The position numbers were made by a program, and so were the translations under genes. This document shows positions 33,845-41,552 of a DNA stretch of 64,000 nucleotides, one piece after another (position 1 is the first letter of the stretch; every line of letters begins with the position of its first letter). The stretch is from Chitinophaga japonensis (GTDB lineage: Bacteria; Bacteroidota; Bacteroidia; Chitinophagales; Chitinophagaceae). Location: assembly GCF_007830125.1 (NCBI RefSeq), contig NZ_VLLG01000005.1, positions 124,001 through 188,000 of the forward strand. Direction: 5' to 3'. The notes under the pieces were generated by a model. It saw only the letters and a program-made list of their open reading frames with translations. It had not been told where the DNA came from and did no database searches.

Positions 33845-33937
33845 GTAGGAGGTAGGAAGTAAGATGTAAGATGTAAGACGCACGATAATTGTAACGGTAC
33901 ATCTCCTACTTCCTACATCTTACTTCTTACTTCCTAC
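33845..33937. repeat. Inverted array of GTARGAN heptamers
   Basis: Five tandem heptamers on the plus strand (33845-33879: GTAGGAG, GTAGGAA, GTAAGAT twice, GTAAGAC), a 23-nt spacer, then five heptamers in the opposite orientation (33903-33937). The arms can pair over ~35 nt with a few mismatches. The right arm runs into the M81 gene and supplies its last codons and stop. The whole intergenic stretch 33601-33919 holds only this array, the terminator hairpin and apparently nothing else. Confidence 0.85.
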
Positions 33938-35461
33938 TAATCTCGCGGAAAGGTCCGGGTCCTTCATATCCTTGTCCAGCGGGAACATGGGACGCGCTAT
34001 CCGGCGGTACGGCAGGCGTTCCAGGTTCTGGTCCACGCCGCCCGGCGTCAGCGCCAGCAGCCAGTCTGCCCGCATAGCATACAGCTCCGGCTCCAGGTAG
34101 CCGATCTTTACCACTACGATGTCCGCCTTCCTGGGCTGTAACCCCAGCCGGGTAAAATCACGCTCCTTGTGATACGGTTTGCGTTTTTGGGTAACGATCA
34201 CATGCACGCTGCCCACCTGTACCACCACTTCCACTACCGCATCCCGGTCGCCGCGCTCAATGGCTCTTACGGTGCCGGAAAGCCTTAGCGGCGGCGCATA
34301 ACGTGCATCTACCTTAGCACCGGCATAGCCGTCCACGTGCCCGCCTACCCCGGCAGCTATTGCTTTTTCCACCAGCTCCGGGCCGGGAATGGAGGCATAG
34401 ATCAGCGTGGGGCCGTTTTCCGACTGGAATTCCCTGCGGGCCAGTATTTCTTTTAAGGTCCAGGTAACATCCCCGGCGCCGCCCGCGGTAGGATTATCCC
34501 CGGAATCGCTGATAAAGAAGGGATGTCGGGTGCTGGCCAGCGCCTTGTCCAGGCATTCGTGCAGGCTGCCGGTGGGCGCTACAAAGGCATAATCATGCCG
34601 CGCATCCCAGAAGCTGCGCGCCAGTTGCTCGGCGGTACGGGTCACTTTTGCTTTATCATCGCCCGTTACCATTACCACGGCATGGTTACGCGGCTCGTCG
34701 GCCCAGGCATAGCCCACCCAGATGGCGGCGTCGATGATGCCTTCCTGCGCGGCAGCCGGCGCTACTTTTTTATATACGCTTTTGGCCGGTTCTATGCGGG
34801 TGCTGGTCTTTTCACCGGGCAGCAGGATGGGAACAGGTATCCAGGCTTTGTAAGCCGGTTTCCCCTTGCCGCTCTCAATGCGTACCAGCAGGTTTTCCAC
34901 GGCCCGCTGCTTGGTTTCCATCGCATCCTCGTGCGGCGCCATGCGGTAACAGGTGATCAGGTCCGTATTTTCCGCCAGCCGCCAGGATACGTTGCCATGC
35001 AGGTCCATGGAGGTGGAGATGATCGTTTCCTTTCCTATCACCTCGCGGATGCGGGTAATGAAGTCCCCTTCCGGGTCGTCCAGCCCTACCACGCTCATAG
35101 CGCCGTGAATGTCAAAGAAAAGCCCGTCATACGGTCCGTTCTTCTTTAAGGAGTCCAGCGTTTTGCTCACCAGCGACTCATAGGCTTCCCGGGTCACCGC
35201 CCCGCCGGGCAGTGACTTGCCGATGAGGGCCGGCAGCCATACAGCCCGCTGGCGCAGCGGGGAGCCGTCGGACAAAAAAGGATAAGACGTAAAAACGGCC
35301 GGGCCGTATTTGGCGTGAAAGGCTTCCTCGGTGGTCAGCGCCGGCGAAAAGGTGCTGGACTCTATCCCCAGGCCGGCAATGGCGATGCGGGGCAGCGGTT
35401 TTGCGTGTGTAAGCGTGCTAATGGCCAGGCAACAGGCGACCAGGAAAAAAAGGCGCTTCAT
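33920..35461 (-). CDS. M81 family metallopeptidase (MlrC-like)
   Basis: 513-residue metallopeptidase of the M81/MlrC class with a signal peptide (1-20, LVACCLAISTLTHA), so exported. The N-terminal M81 domain shows metal-ligand-bearing segments: LFFDIHGAMSV, ISTSMDLHGNVS, YRMAPHEDAM. The C-terminal MlrC domain shows FFISDSGDNPTAGGAGDV and GLQPRKADIVVVKIGY. The natural end seems to be near MFPLDKDMKD; the last codons VGSKK-stop are encoded by the inverted heptamer array, so the repeat has grown into the gene. It begins 21 nt after fnr, on the same strand, and is probably read through with cobA-fnr; a functional link to nitrate metabolism is not obvious. Confidence 0.85.
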   Translation of the reverse strand: MKRLFFLVACCLAISTLTHAKPLPRIAIAGLGIESSTFSPALTTEEAFHAKYGPAVFTSYPFLSDGSPLRQRAVWLPALIGKSLPGGAVTREAYESLVSKTLDSLKKNGPYDGLFFDIHGAMSVVGLDDPEGDFITRIREVIGKETIISTSMDLHGNVSWRLAENTDLITCYRMAPHEDAMETKQRAVENLLVRIESGKGKPAYKAWIPVPILLPGEKTSTRIEPAKSVYKKVAPAAAQEGIIDAAIWVGYAWADEPRNHAVVMVTGDDKAKVTRTAEQLARSFWDARHDYAFVAPTGSLHECLDKALASTRHPFFISDSGDNPTAGGAGDVTWTLKEILARREFQSENGPTLIYASIPGPELVEKAIAAGVGGHVDGYAGAKVDARYAPPLRLSGTVRAIERGDRDAVVEVVVQVGSVHVIVTQKRKPYHKERDFTRLGLQPRKADIVVVKIGYLEPELYAMRADWLLALTPGGVDQNLERLPYRRIARPMFPLDKDMKDPDLSARLVGSKK

Positions 35462-35482
35462 TGTATAGTGTTTTTATTATTA

Positions 35483-36178
35483 TCAAAGTTCATCCTCCTG
35501 CACCAGTTGCTGCAGCTTTTCCATATGCTTTACCGTAATTTCCTTCCCCCGCAGGGTAATGGTCCCTTCCTGCATCAGCTCGCTCATCACCCGGATCACG
35601 GTCTCGTAGGTAGTACCGGCATAGGCGGCCAGGTCCTGCCGGCTTAACTGCAGGTGCAGCGCCCCGTCGCCATTGGTGCCGAACTTGCGGTGCAGCAGCA
35701 GCAGTGCATAGGCAATGCGGCCCTTTACGGACATATGCGCCAGGTTGCGCATTTTCATCTCGGATTCCTGCAATTCCTTGGCATAGAAGAGCATCAGCTC
35801 GTACAGGAAATCATGGTTCACCTGCAGGCTGGTCTGGAAAAAGGGCAGGTCAATATAACAAACAGTGGCCGGCTCCAGGGCGGTAGCCGATACGGGGTAG
35901 ATCATCTCATGTCCCATGCCGCGGTGGCCTACAATATCCCCCTGCTGCGCAAAACGTACGATCAGCTCCTTTTCCTTTCCCCAGTGCTTGTGCACCTTAA
36001 AGCTGCCGCTGTATACAAAATAGATGCCCTTTACCTCGTCCCCTTCCCTGAACAGCAGCTCTCCTTTCTTCAGGGAAAAATGCTGATGATGCGTACCAAT
36101 GGCCGGCCTCCATGCCGGCAGGCACAGCCGGCACAGCATACAGGTCTGGAGATCACAACCCTGCTTGTTTTTCTTCAT
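35483..36178 (-). CDS. FNR-type regulator with Fe-S cysteine cluster
   Basis: Crp/Fnr-family regulator, 231 residues. The N-terminus carries four Cys at 8, 13, 16 and 19 (CDLQTCMLCRLC), and a further Cys107 in ATVCYIDLPF aligns with E. coli FNR Cys122 (TSMVCEIPFETL). This five-Cys pattern supports an oxygen-labile [4Fe-4S] cluster. The cyclic-nucleotide-like barrel (LLFREGDEVKGIYFVYSG), dimer helix and C-terminal HTH (LSRQDLAAYAGTTYETVIRVMSEL) follow. It overlaps cobA by 26 nt and is probably expressed with it. FNR-type boxes in the nirB/cobA region and before the porin gene make it the likely switch of the nitrate island. Confidence 0.9.
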   Translation of the reverse strand: MKKNKQGCDLQTCMLCRLCLPAWRPAIGTHHQHFSLKKGELLFREGDEVKGIYFVYSGSFKVHKHWGKEKELIVRFAQQGDIVGHRGMGHEMIYPVSATALEPATVCYIDLPFFQTSLQVNHDFLYELMLFYAKELQESEMKMRNLAHMSVKGRIAYALLLLHRKFGTNGDGALHLQLSRQDLAAYAGTTYETVIRVMSELMQEGTITLRGKEITVKHMEKLQQLVQEDEL

Positions 36179-36953
36179 AGAGTGTTTGATGGTTCATGTT
36201 TCCGGTCAGCACCTGCACATGGGCAGGCAATTGCCCGGCATACAACCGTACCACCTCCCCTACCACGATCACGGCAGGATTGGCCAGGCCGGCATGCCGG
36301 GCCTTGAAGGTAATATCTTTCACGGTACCGCTTACCATCTTTTCTTTAAAAGTGGTGCCATCCTGTATAATGGCCGCCGGCGTGTCCCCTTTGCCGCACT
36401 GCATGAAAATATCCATGATGGCCTCCAGCCGGCTCATGGCCATCAGTATCACCACGGTGGCGCTGGACTGCGCCGCCAGTTGTACGTCTTCAGATATGCC
36501 CCCGCTGCGGGTAGTTCCGGTGGTGACCCAGAAGCTCTCCGCCACGCCCCGGGTGGTAAGGGGTATCCACTGCCCGGCCGGCACGGCCAGGGCGCTGGAA
36601 ATGCCCGGTACAATGGATACGGGGATGCCGGCCTGCCTTGCCGCGTCAATTTCCTCCGCCGCCCGGCCGAATATAAAAGGATCGCCCCCTTTCAGGCGCA
36701 CCACGTGGCCGTAGGCCAGGGCATCGGACACGATCAGCCGGTTGATCTCCTGCTGCGACAGGGTATGGCAGCCATACCGCTTGCCGGTAAAACGGACAAT
36801 GGCATCCGGGGCGGCATATTCCAGCAGCGCTTCATTCACCAGCGCATCATATAATATAACATTGGCCCGGCCAATGGTGCGGATGGCCTTCAGCGTGATC
36901 AGCTCCGGGTCTCCGGGGCCCGCTCCTACCAGTGATAACAAGGGATTTGGCAT
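36153..36953 (-). CDS. cobA: Uroporphyrinogen-III C-methyltransferase
   Basis: SUMT, which methylates uroporphyrinogen III twice with SAM to give precorrin-2, the siroheme (and cobalamin) precursor. 266 residues; SAM-binding glycine loop VGAGPGDPELITLKA near the start, DALVNEALL, the long motif VVRLKGGDPFIFGRAAEE near 88-105, and VPGISSALAVPA. No fused CysG/Met8 or uroporphyrinogen-synthase domain. It is divergent from nirB, whose siroheme it would supply; the dehydrogenase and ferrochelatase steps are not encoded in this window. It overlaps fnr by 26 nt. Confidence 0.94.
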   Translation of the reverse strand: MPNPLLSLVGAGPGDPELITLKAIRTIGRANVILYDALVNEALLEYAAPDAIVRFTGKRYGCHTLSQQEINRLIVSDALAYGHVVRLKGGDPFIFGRAAEEIDAARQAGIPVSIVPGISSALAVPAGQWIPLTTRGVAESFWVTTGTTRSGGISEDVQLAAQSSATVVILMAMSRLEAIMDIFMQCGKGDTPAAIIQDGTTFKEKMVSGTVKDITFKARHAGLANPAVIVVGEVVRLYAGQLPAHVQVLTGNMNHQTLYEEKQAGL

Positions 36954-36982
36954 AAATTCAGTTATATTATAATTATAATTAT

Positions 36983-36996
36983 ATGATTCAAATCAT
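36983..36996. promoter_or_regulatory. FNR-type box 1 (cobA/nirB region)
   Basis: ATGAT-TCAA-ATCAT: perfect half-sites in FNR/Crp spacing (consensus TTGAT-N4-ATCAA). Centre is 36.5 nt from the cobA start codon; the position is close enough to that start to suggest repression on that side rather than activation. Confidence 0.7.
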
Positions 36997-37035
36997 GCAA
37001 ACAGCTATAAAATTAAATTAATAATCGCTAATTTC

Positions 37036-37049
37036 ATGACGGAAATCAT
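37036..37049. promoter_or_regulatory. FNR-type box 2 (cobA/nirB region)
   Basis: ATGAC-GGAA-ATCAT: one mismatch to the same half-sites, 53 bp from box 1. If it activates from -41.5, the implied transcription starts would be near 37084 toward nirB and near 37001 toward cobA, leaving ~50-nt leaders on both sides. Confidence 0.65.
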
Positions 37050-37137
37050 ACAACACGCCAAAACAACCATCGATTTTCATCTCAAGAATAATATTAAAAT
37101 TATTTAAATATATCCGGCCTTTAAAAATTATTCGGAC

Positions 37138-39639
37138 ATGACTAAAATCGTAATTATTGGCAATGGCATGACGAGCTACAAGTTTTGTGAAAAGATCATT
37201 GCTAAAGCCGTGCCCGGTACCCTGCAACTGGTTGTTTTTGGCGAAGAGCCCCGCCCTGCCTATGACCGCGTGCACCTGAGCGCTTTCTTTTCCGGCAAAA
37301 CAGCACAGGACCTGGAGCTGGCGCCGGCAGACTGGTATGCACAGCAGGGCATCACCCTCCACCTGGGCGATCCCGTACAACATATAGACCGCGCGCAAAA
37401 GACCGTGCATTCCCATAAAGGCATTACCGAAACCTACGATTACCTCGTAATGGCTACCGGGGCGGCCGCTTTTGTACCTCCCATTCCCGGGGTAGATAAA
37501 AAAGGCGTTTTTATATACCGCACTATAGAAGACCTGGAAATGATCCGGGACTACGCCCCCCATGCCGCCACCGGTGCGGTAATAGGCGGCGGACTGCTGG
37601 GCCTGGAAGCGGCCAAGGCCCTGCTGGACCTGGGACTGCGCGATACGCATGTGATCGAGTTTGCCCCCCGGCTGATGCCCCGGCAGATAGACGACAGCGG
37701 CTCGTCCCTGCTGAAGGCCCAACTGGAAAAGCTGGGCCTGCGGGTGCATACCAGCATGCAAACCACCGCCATACTGGGAGACGATACCATTACCGGCCTG
37801 CAGTTTGCCGATGACAGCTCGCTGCCGGCCGATATCCTGATCATATCCGCCGGCATCGCCCCCCGGGACGAGCTGGCCCGCCTCTGCGGCCTGGACACCG
37901 GTCACCGCGGCGGCATTGTCGTAAACGAACAGTTGCAAACCAGCGATCCCTATATATATGCTATCGGCGAATGCGCCTTATATAATGGTATGATCTACGG
38001 CCTGGTGGCCCCCGGCTATGAAATGGCCGAAGTGGTGGCCTCCCAACTGACCGGCACAGAGAAAGCCTTTACCGGTTTTGACATGAGCACCAAGCTGAAG
38101 CTGATAGGCGTGGACGTGGCCAGCTTCGGCAATCCCTTTACCCCGGCAGACCAGTGCCGGAGCATTGTGTTCGAGGACACCCTGAAAGGCGTGTACAAAC
38201 GCATCAATATTACGCCGGACGGGCAGCACCTGCTGGGCGGCATCCTCATTGGCGATGCCGATGATTACAATATGCTGCTGCAAACCGCCAAAAACAAGGT
38301 AGTGCTGCCCCCCAACCCGGAAGATGTGCTGTTGGGCGCACGCGGCGGCCAGGCAGAAGGCGCGGCCGGCGTGCTGGGGCTGCCGGACGAGGCCACCATC
38401 TGTAGCTGCGAGAACATCAGCAAAGCCGCCATCTGCAATGCCGTAAAAGACGGCCATGAAACGCTGGATGCGGTAAAGAAATGCACCAAAGCCGCTACCT
38501 GCTGCGGGGGCTGCGCGCCCATGGTGAAGGACCTGATCACCGCCACCCTCAAATCGCAGGGCAAATACATCCGCAATGTGCTGTGCGAGCACTTCGATTA
38601 TTCCCGCCAGGAGCTGTTTGACCTGATCAGGATCAAAAACCTGTATTCCTTTGATGAGGTGCTGGACCATTACGGCCACGGCGACGGCTGCGAGGTCTGC
38701 AAACCGGCCATCGCCAGCATCCTGGCCAGCCTCTGGAACGAAATGATCCTCGCAAAAGGCAATGATACCGCCCAGGACTCCAACGACCGTTTCCTGGCTA
38801 ACATACAGAAAGGCGGCACCTATTCCGTAGTGCCCCGCGTGCCCGGCGGCGAGATCACGCCCCGCCAACTGATGGTGATTGCCCAGGTAGCGGAGAAATA
38901 CAACCTCTACACCAAGATCACCGGCGGCCAGCGCATAGACATGTTTGGCGCGCATGTGAACGACCTGCCCCTGATCTGGGAAGAGCTGATAGCCGCCGGC
39001 TTTGAAAGCGGCCATGCCTACGGCAAAGCGCTGCGCACCGTAAAAAGCTGCGTGGGCAGCACCTGGTGCCGCTTTGGCCTGCATGACAGCGTAAGCTACG
39101 CCATCCGCATAGAGCAACGCTACCGCGGCCTGCGCGCGCCGCATAAGATAAAATCCGCCGTGAGCGGTTGTATCCGCGAATGCGCGGAGGCACAATCCAA
39201 GGACTTTGGCATCATCGCCACCGAAAAGGGCTGGAACCTGTATGTATGCGGCAACGGCGGCTCCAAGCCCCAGCATGCAGTGCTGCTGGCCGGCGACCTG
39301 GACAGCGAGACCTGTATCCGCTACATCGACCGGTTCCTGATGTTCTACATCAAAACCGCCGACCCGCTGACCCGTACCGCTACCTGGCTGAACAAGCTGG
39401 ACGGCGGCATAGAATACCTGCGCAACGTGGTGGTGAACGACAGCCTGGGCATTGCCGCCCAACTGGAAAGCGAAATGCAGGCGCTGGTAGACAATTACAA
39501 ATGCGAGTGGAAGGAAGTGGTGGAAAATCCCGCGCTGCGGAAACGCTTCTCCCACTTCGTGAACGCACCGGAAGAAAAAGATCCTACCGTATCCTTTGAG
39601 CACTTGCGGGAGCAGAAAAAAGCAGCGGAGTGGAAATAA
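37138..39639 (+). CDS. nirB: NADH-dependent nitrite reductase, large subunit
   Basis: Siroheme nitrite reductase that reduces nitrite to ammonium with NADH. 833 residues: FAD/NAD(P) domains 1-~290 (IVIIGNGMTSYKF, GAVIGGGLLGLEAAKAL); a BFD-like [2Fe-2S] domain (TICSCENISKAAIC ... CCGGCAP) near 420-465, with a second Cys pair further on (CEVCKPA); then ferredoxin-like and siroheme halves from ~560. The 4Fe-4S/siroheme ligands are complete: Cys638 and Cys644 in KSCVGSTWCRFG and Cys678 and Cys682 in SGCIRECAEA. Cytoplasmic. First gene of the plus-strand nitrate unit, with FNR-type boxes upstream; nirD follows 42 nt behind. Confidence 0.96.
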   Translation: MTKIVIIGNGMTSYKFCEKIIAKAVPGTLQLVVFGEEPRPAYDRVHLSAFFSGKTAQDLELAPADWYAQQGITLHLGDPVQHIDRAQKTVHSHKGITETYDYLVMATGAAAFVPPIPGVDKKGVFIYRTIEDLEMIRDYAPHAATGAVIGGGLLGLEAAKALLDLGLRDTHVIEFAPRLMPRQIDDSGSSLLKAQLEKLGLRVHTSMQTTAILGDDTITGLQFADDSSLPADILIISAGIAPRDELARLCGLDTGHRGGIVVNEQLQTSDPYIYAIGECALYNGMIYGLVAPGYEMAEVVASQLTGTEKAFTGFDMSTKLKLIGVDVASFGNPFTPADQCRSIVFEDTLKGVYKRINITPDGQHLLGGILIGDADDYNMLLQTAKNKVVLPPNPEDVLLGARGGQAEGAAGVLGLPDEATICSCENISKAAICNAVKDGHETLDAVKKCTKAATCCGGCAPMVKDLITATLKSQGKYIRNVLCEHFDYSRQELFDLIRIKNLYSFDEVLDHYGHGDGCEVCKPAIASILASLWNEMILAKGNDTAQDSNDRFLANIQKGGTYSVVPRVPGGEITPRQLMVIAQVAEKYNLYTKITGGQRIDMFGAHVNDLPLIWEELIAAGFESGHAYGKALRTVKSCVGSTWCRFGLHDSVSYAIRIEQRYRGLRAPHKIKSAVSGCIRECAEAQSKDFGIIATEKGWNLYVCGNGGSKPQHAVLLAGDLDSETCIRYIDRFLMFYIKTADPLTRTATWLNKLDGGIEYLRNVVVNDSLGIAAQLESEMQALVDNYKCEWKEVVENPALRKRFSHFVNAPEEKDPTVSFEHLREQKKAAEWK

Positions 39640-39681
39640 GATCCATTAAACAAGAAGCGCTTCAACCAAAAAACAATTCAT

Positions 39682-40065
39682 ATGTCATTATCCAACACAG
39701 CAACTATCACCTGGTTCTTTGCCTGTAAAGTGGAGGATGTGCCGGCCAACGGCGGGGTATGCGTAAAGTACCGGGACGAACAGATCGCGTTGTTCCATTT
39801 CAGCCGCAGGGGTGAATGGTATGCCACCCAGAACCTTTGCCCGCACCGCCGGCAGATGGCCCTGAGCCGCGGCATGATAGGCACGCAGGGCGGCGAGCCT
39901 AAAGTGGCCTGCCCCTTTCACAAGAAATCATTTTCCCTGGCCGACGGGCGCTGCCTCTCCGACGATACGGAATGTTCACTGACGACCTATCCGGTAAAGG
40001 TAGAGGAGGACCGTGTATACATCGGGATTGTAAACGGCAGCGGGCACGCAGCGGTAATGGCATGA
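39682..40065 (+). CDS. nirD: Nitrite reductase small subunit with intact Rieske ligands
   Basis: 127-residue NirD partner of NirB with a Rieske [2Fe-2S] fold: NLCPHRRQMALSRG supplies C-x-H and KVACPFHKKSFSL supplies C-x2-H, so all four iron ligands are present. The E. coli NirD has lost these Cys/His and is cluster-free; this one should hold a cluster and can carry electrons. Starts 42 nt after nirB. A stem-loop lies behind it, before the porin gene. Confidence 0.92.
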   Translation: MSLSNTATITWFFACKVEDVPANGGVCVKYRDEQIALFHFSRRGEWYATQNLCPHRRQMALSRGMIGTQGGEPKVACPFHKKSFSLADGRCLSDDTECSLTTYPVKVEEDRVYIGIVNGSGHAAVMA

Positions 40066-40077
40066 CATTATAAAAAT

Positions 40078-40110
40078 GAAGCCCGGTAGCTGGCAGGCTC
40101 CCCGGGCTTC
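40078..40110 (+). terminator. Stem-loop between nirD and the porin gene
   Basis: Perfect 9-bp stem GAAGCCCGG (40078-40086) with CCGGGCTTC (40102-40110), 15-nt loop, 13 nt after the nirD stop. No T tract, so partial termination or mRNA processing is more likely than full termination. Confidence 0.5.
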
Positions 40111-40121
40111 TGACTTTAAAC

Positions 40122-40135
40122 CTGATTGGCATCAT
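40122..40135. promoter_or_regulatory. FNR-type box 3 (before the porin gene)
   Basis: CTGAT-TGGC-ATCAT, i.e. TGAT-N4-ATCA, the same half-sites as box 1. Centre 28.5 nt before the porin ATG, 12 nt after the stem-loop. Too close to the start codon for ordinary -41.5 activation, so repression or a downstream real start codon are the alternatives. Confidence 0.6.
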
Positions 40136-40156
40136 TTTAAAATCAACCAAAGTTAC

Positions 40157-41521
40157 ATGAAAAAATTATTTCCTGGCGGAATTATGCTCTTGCTTTGTTG
40201 TACCTGCTGGTTGCTCCCTGCTCACGCGCAGTTCTCCCTCAGCGCCCAGTTGCGTACCCGCACAGAGCTGCGCGACGGCCAGGGCGCTCCCCTCCCGGAA
40301 GGAACATCGCCCGCCGTATTCACCTCCCAGCGTACCCGCCTCAGCGCCGGCTTTACTGCTTCCCGCATCCGGCTTGGACTGGCCATCCAGGATGTACGCG
40401 TATGGGGACAAGACGCCTCCACCATCAACCGCACCACCACCGCTAACAACAACGGGCTGATGCTGCACGAAGCCTGGGCAGAAGTGCTGCTCACGGATAC
40501 TGCTTCCGCCCGCCGGCGCCTGCTCCTGAAAATAGGACGCCAGGAGCTGCTGTACGACGATTCCCGCCTGCTGGGCAACCTGGACTGGCTGCAGCAGGCG
40601 CGCCGCCATGACGCGCTGGTGCTGAAATACGAACAGGATGCCTGGATGCTGCATGCCGGAGGGGCCTTTAACCAGAACAAGGAAGGCGCAGCCGGCACCG
40701 TATACGATCCTACCCCGCCGGGCAACTACCCCGGCAATACCAACGGGGGCCGCAACTACAAGAGCCTGCAGTTCCTGTACGCCGGCCGGAAGCTGCACAA
40801 CGGGAATGTATCCTTCCTGTTCCTGGCAGACCAGTTCTCCCGCAGCTATACAGATACGGTAGACAATACGCCGGTGACCAAATGGGAGGATGCTACCCGC
40901 AACCGCATGACCACCGGCCTTTATTTCAATAATACTTTCCGGCGCGTGACGCTCACGGCAGCCGGCTACTACCAGTTCGGCAAGAACGTGGAAGGCAGGA
41001 ACCTCAGCGCCACGCTGCTGTCTGCTGCCGTGCAATATGCCTGCAGCAAGGCCTTCAGCATTGGCGCGGGCGCGGATTACACCTCCGGCGGAGGCAGCGG
41101 CAATACCAGCCATGCCTTTGACCCGCTGTACGGCACGCCGCATAAATTCTGGGGCAATATGGACTACTTCTACGTAGCCAGCGGCTTTGGCAACCGGGGT
41201 CTGCAGGATTATTACCTGGGTGCAAAGCTAAAGGCCGGCAGCAAATGGCTGCTCACCGCAGCGGCACACGAGTTCTTCAGCGCCAGCACACTGCCTTCGA
41301 TAGACGGCCGCACCACGCCTTCCCGGCGCTTTGGTACGGAAGCGGACCTCACGGCCGTGTTCTCGCTCACGCCCATGATCGCCTTTGAAGGCGGCTACAG
41401 CTACTTCCGCAGCACGGAATCGCTGACCTCCGTCGGCGTGAAGAACATCAGCAACCCGGATCACAGCAGCAACTGGGCCTACCTGATGGTGAGCATCAAG
41501 CCCTCCTGGCTGTTCAAGTAA
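40157..41521 (+). CDS. Alginate-export-type outer-membrane porin
   Basis: Predicted outer-membrane beta barrel of 454 residues (alginate_exp family by overall pattern). The ATG at 40157 (MKKLFPGGIMLLLCCTCWLLPAHAQFSL) gives a clean signal peptide with cleavage at AHA-Q; the frame continues upstream through the FNR box and stem-loop but that stretch is not coding. Alternating amphipathic strands run to the last residues (SSNWAYLMVSIKPSWLFK). In Bacteroidota this type of porin sits beside NarK and the nitrate reductase, so nitrate/nitrite passage across the outer membrane is the likely role (inference). Confidence 0.8.
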   Translation: MKKLFPGGIMLLLCCTCWLLPAHAQFSLSAQLRTRTELRDGQGAPLPEGTSPAVFTSQRTRLSAGFTASRIRLGLAIQDVRVWGQDASTINRTTTANNNGLMLHEAWAEVLLTDTASARRRLLLKIGRQELLYDDSRLLGNLDWLQQARRHDALVLKYEQDAWMLHAGGAFNQNKEGAAGTVYDPTPPGNYPGNTNGGRNYKSLQFLYAGRKLHNGNVSFLFLADQFSRSYTDTVDNTPVTKWEDATRNRMTTGLYFNNTFRRVTLTAAGYYQFGKNVEGRNLSATLLSAAVQYACSKAFSIGAGADYTSGGGSGNTSHAFDPLYGTPHKFWGNMDYFYVASGFGNRGLQDYYLGAKLKAGSKWLLTAAAHEFFSASTLPSIDGRTTPSRRFGTEADLTAVFSLTPMIAFEGGYSYFRSTESLTSVGVKNISNPDHSSNWAYLMVSIKPSWLFK

Positions 41522-41552
41522 ATCAAAAACACAACCTGAAAAAAAGATACTT

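Noticed and set aside
33845..33937. CRISPR array
   Set aside because: Units are 7 nt with no unique spacers, and the array is inverted; no cas genes nearby.
36954..37137. Riboswitch or small RNA in the nirB/cobA gap
   Set aside because: AT-rich region with FNR-type boxes; no conserved riboswitch stem pattern was seen.
37978..39603. 541-codon antisense frame within nirB
   Set aside because: Antisense shadow of nirB; biased composition and no recognisable domain.
40076..40156. Upstream extension of the porin gene
   Set aside because: It would cover the stem-loop and FNR-type box and hide the signal peptide; the ATG at 40157 fits.
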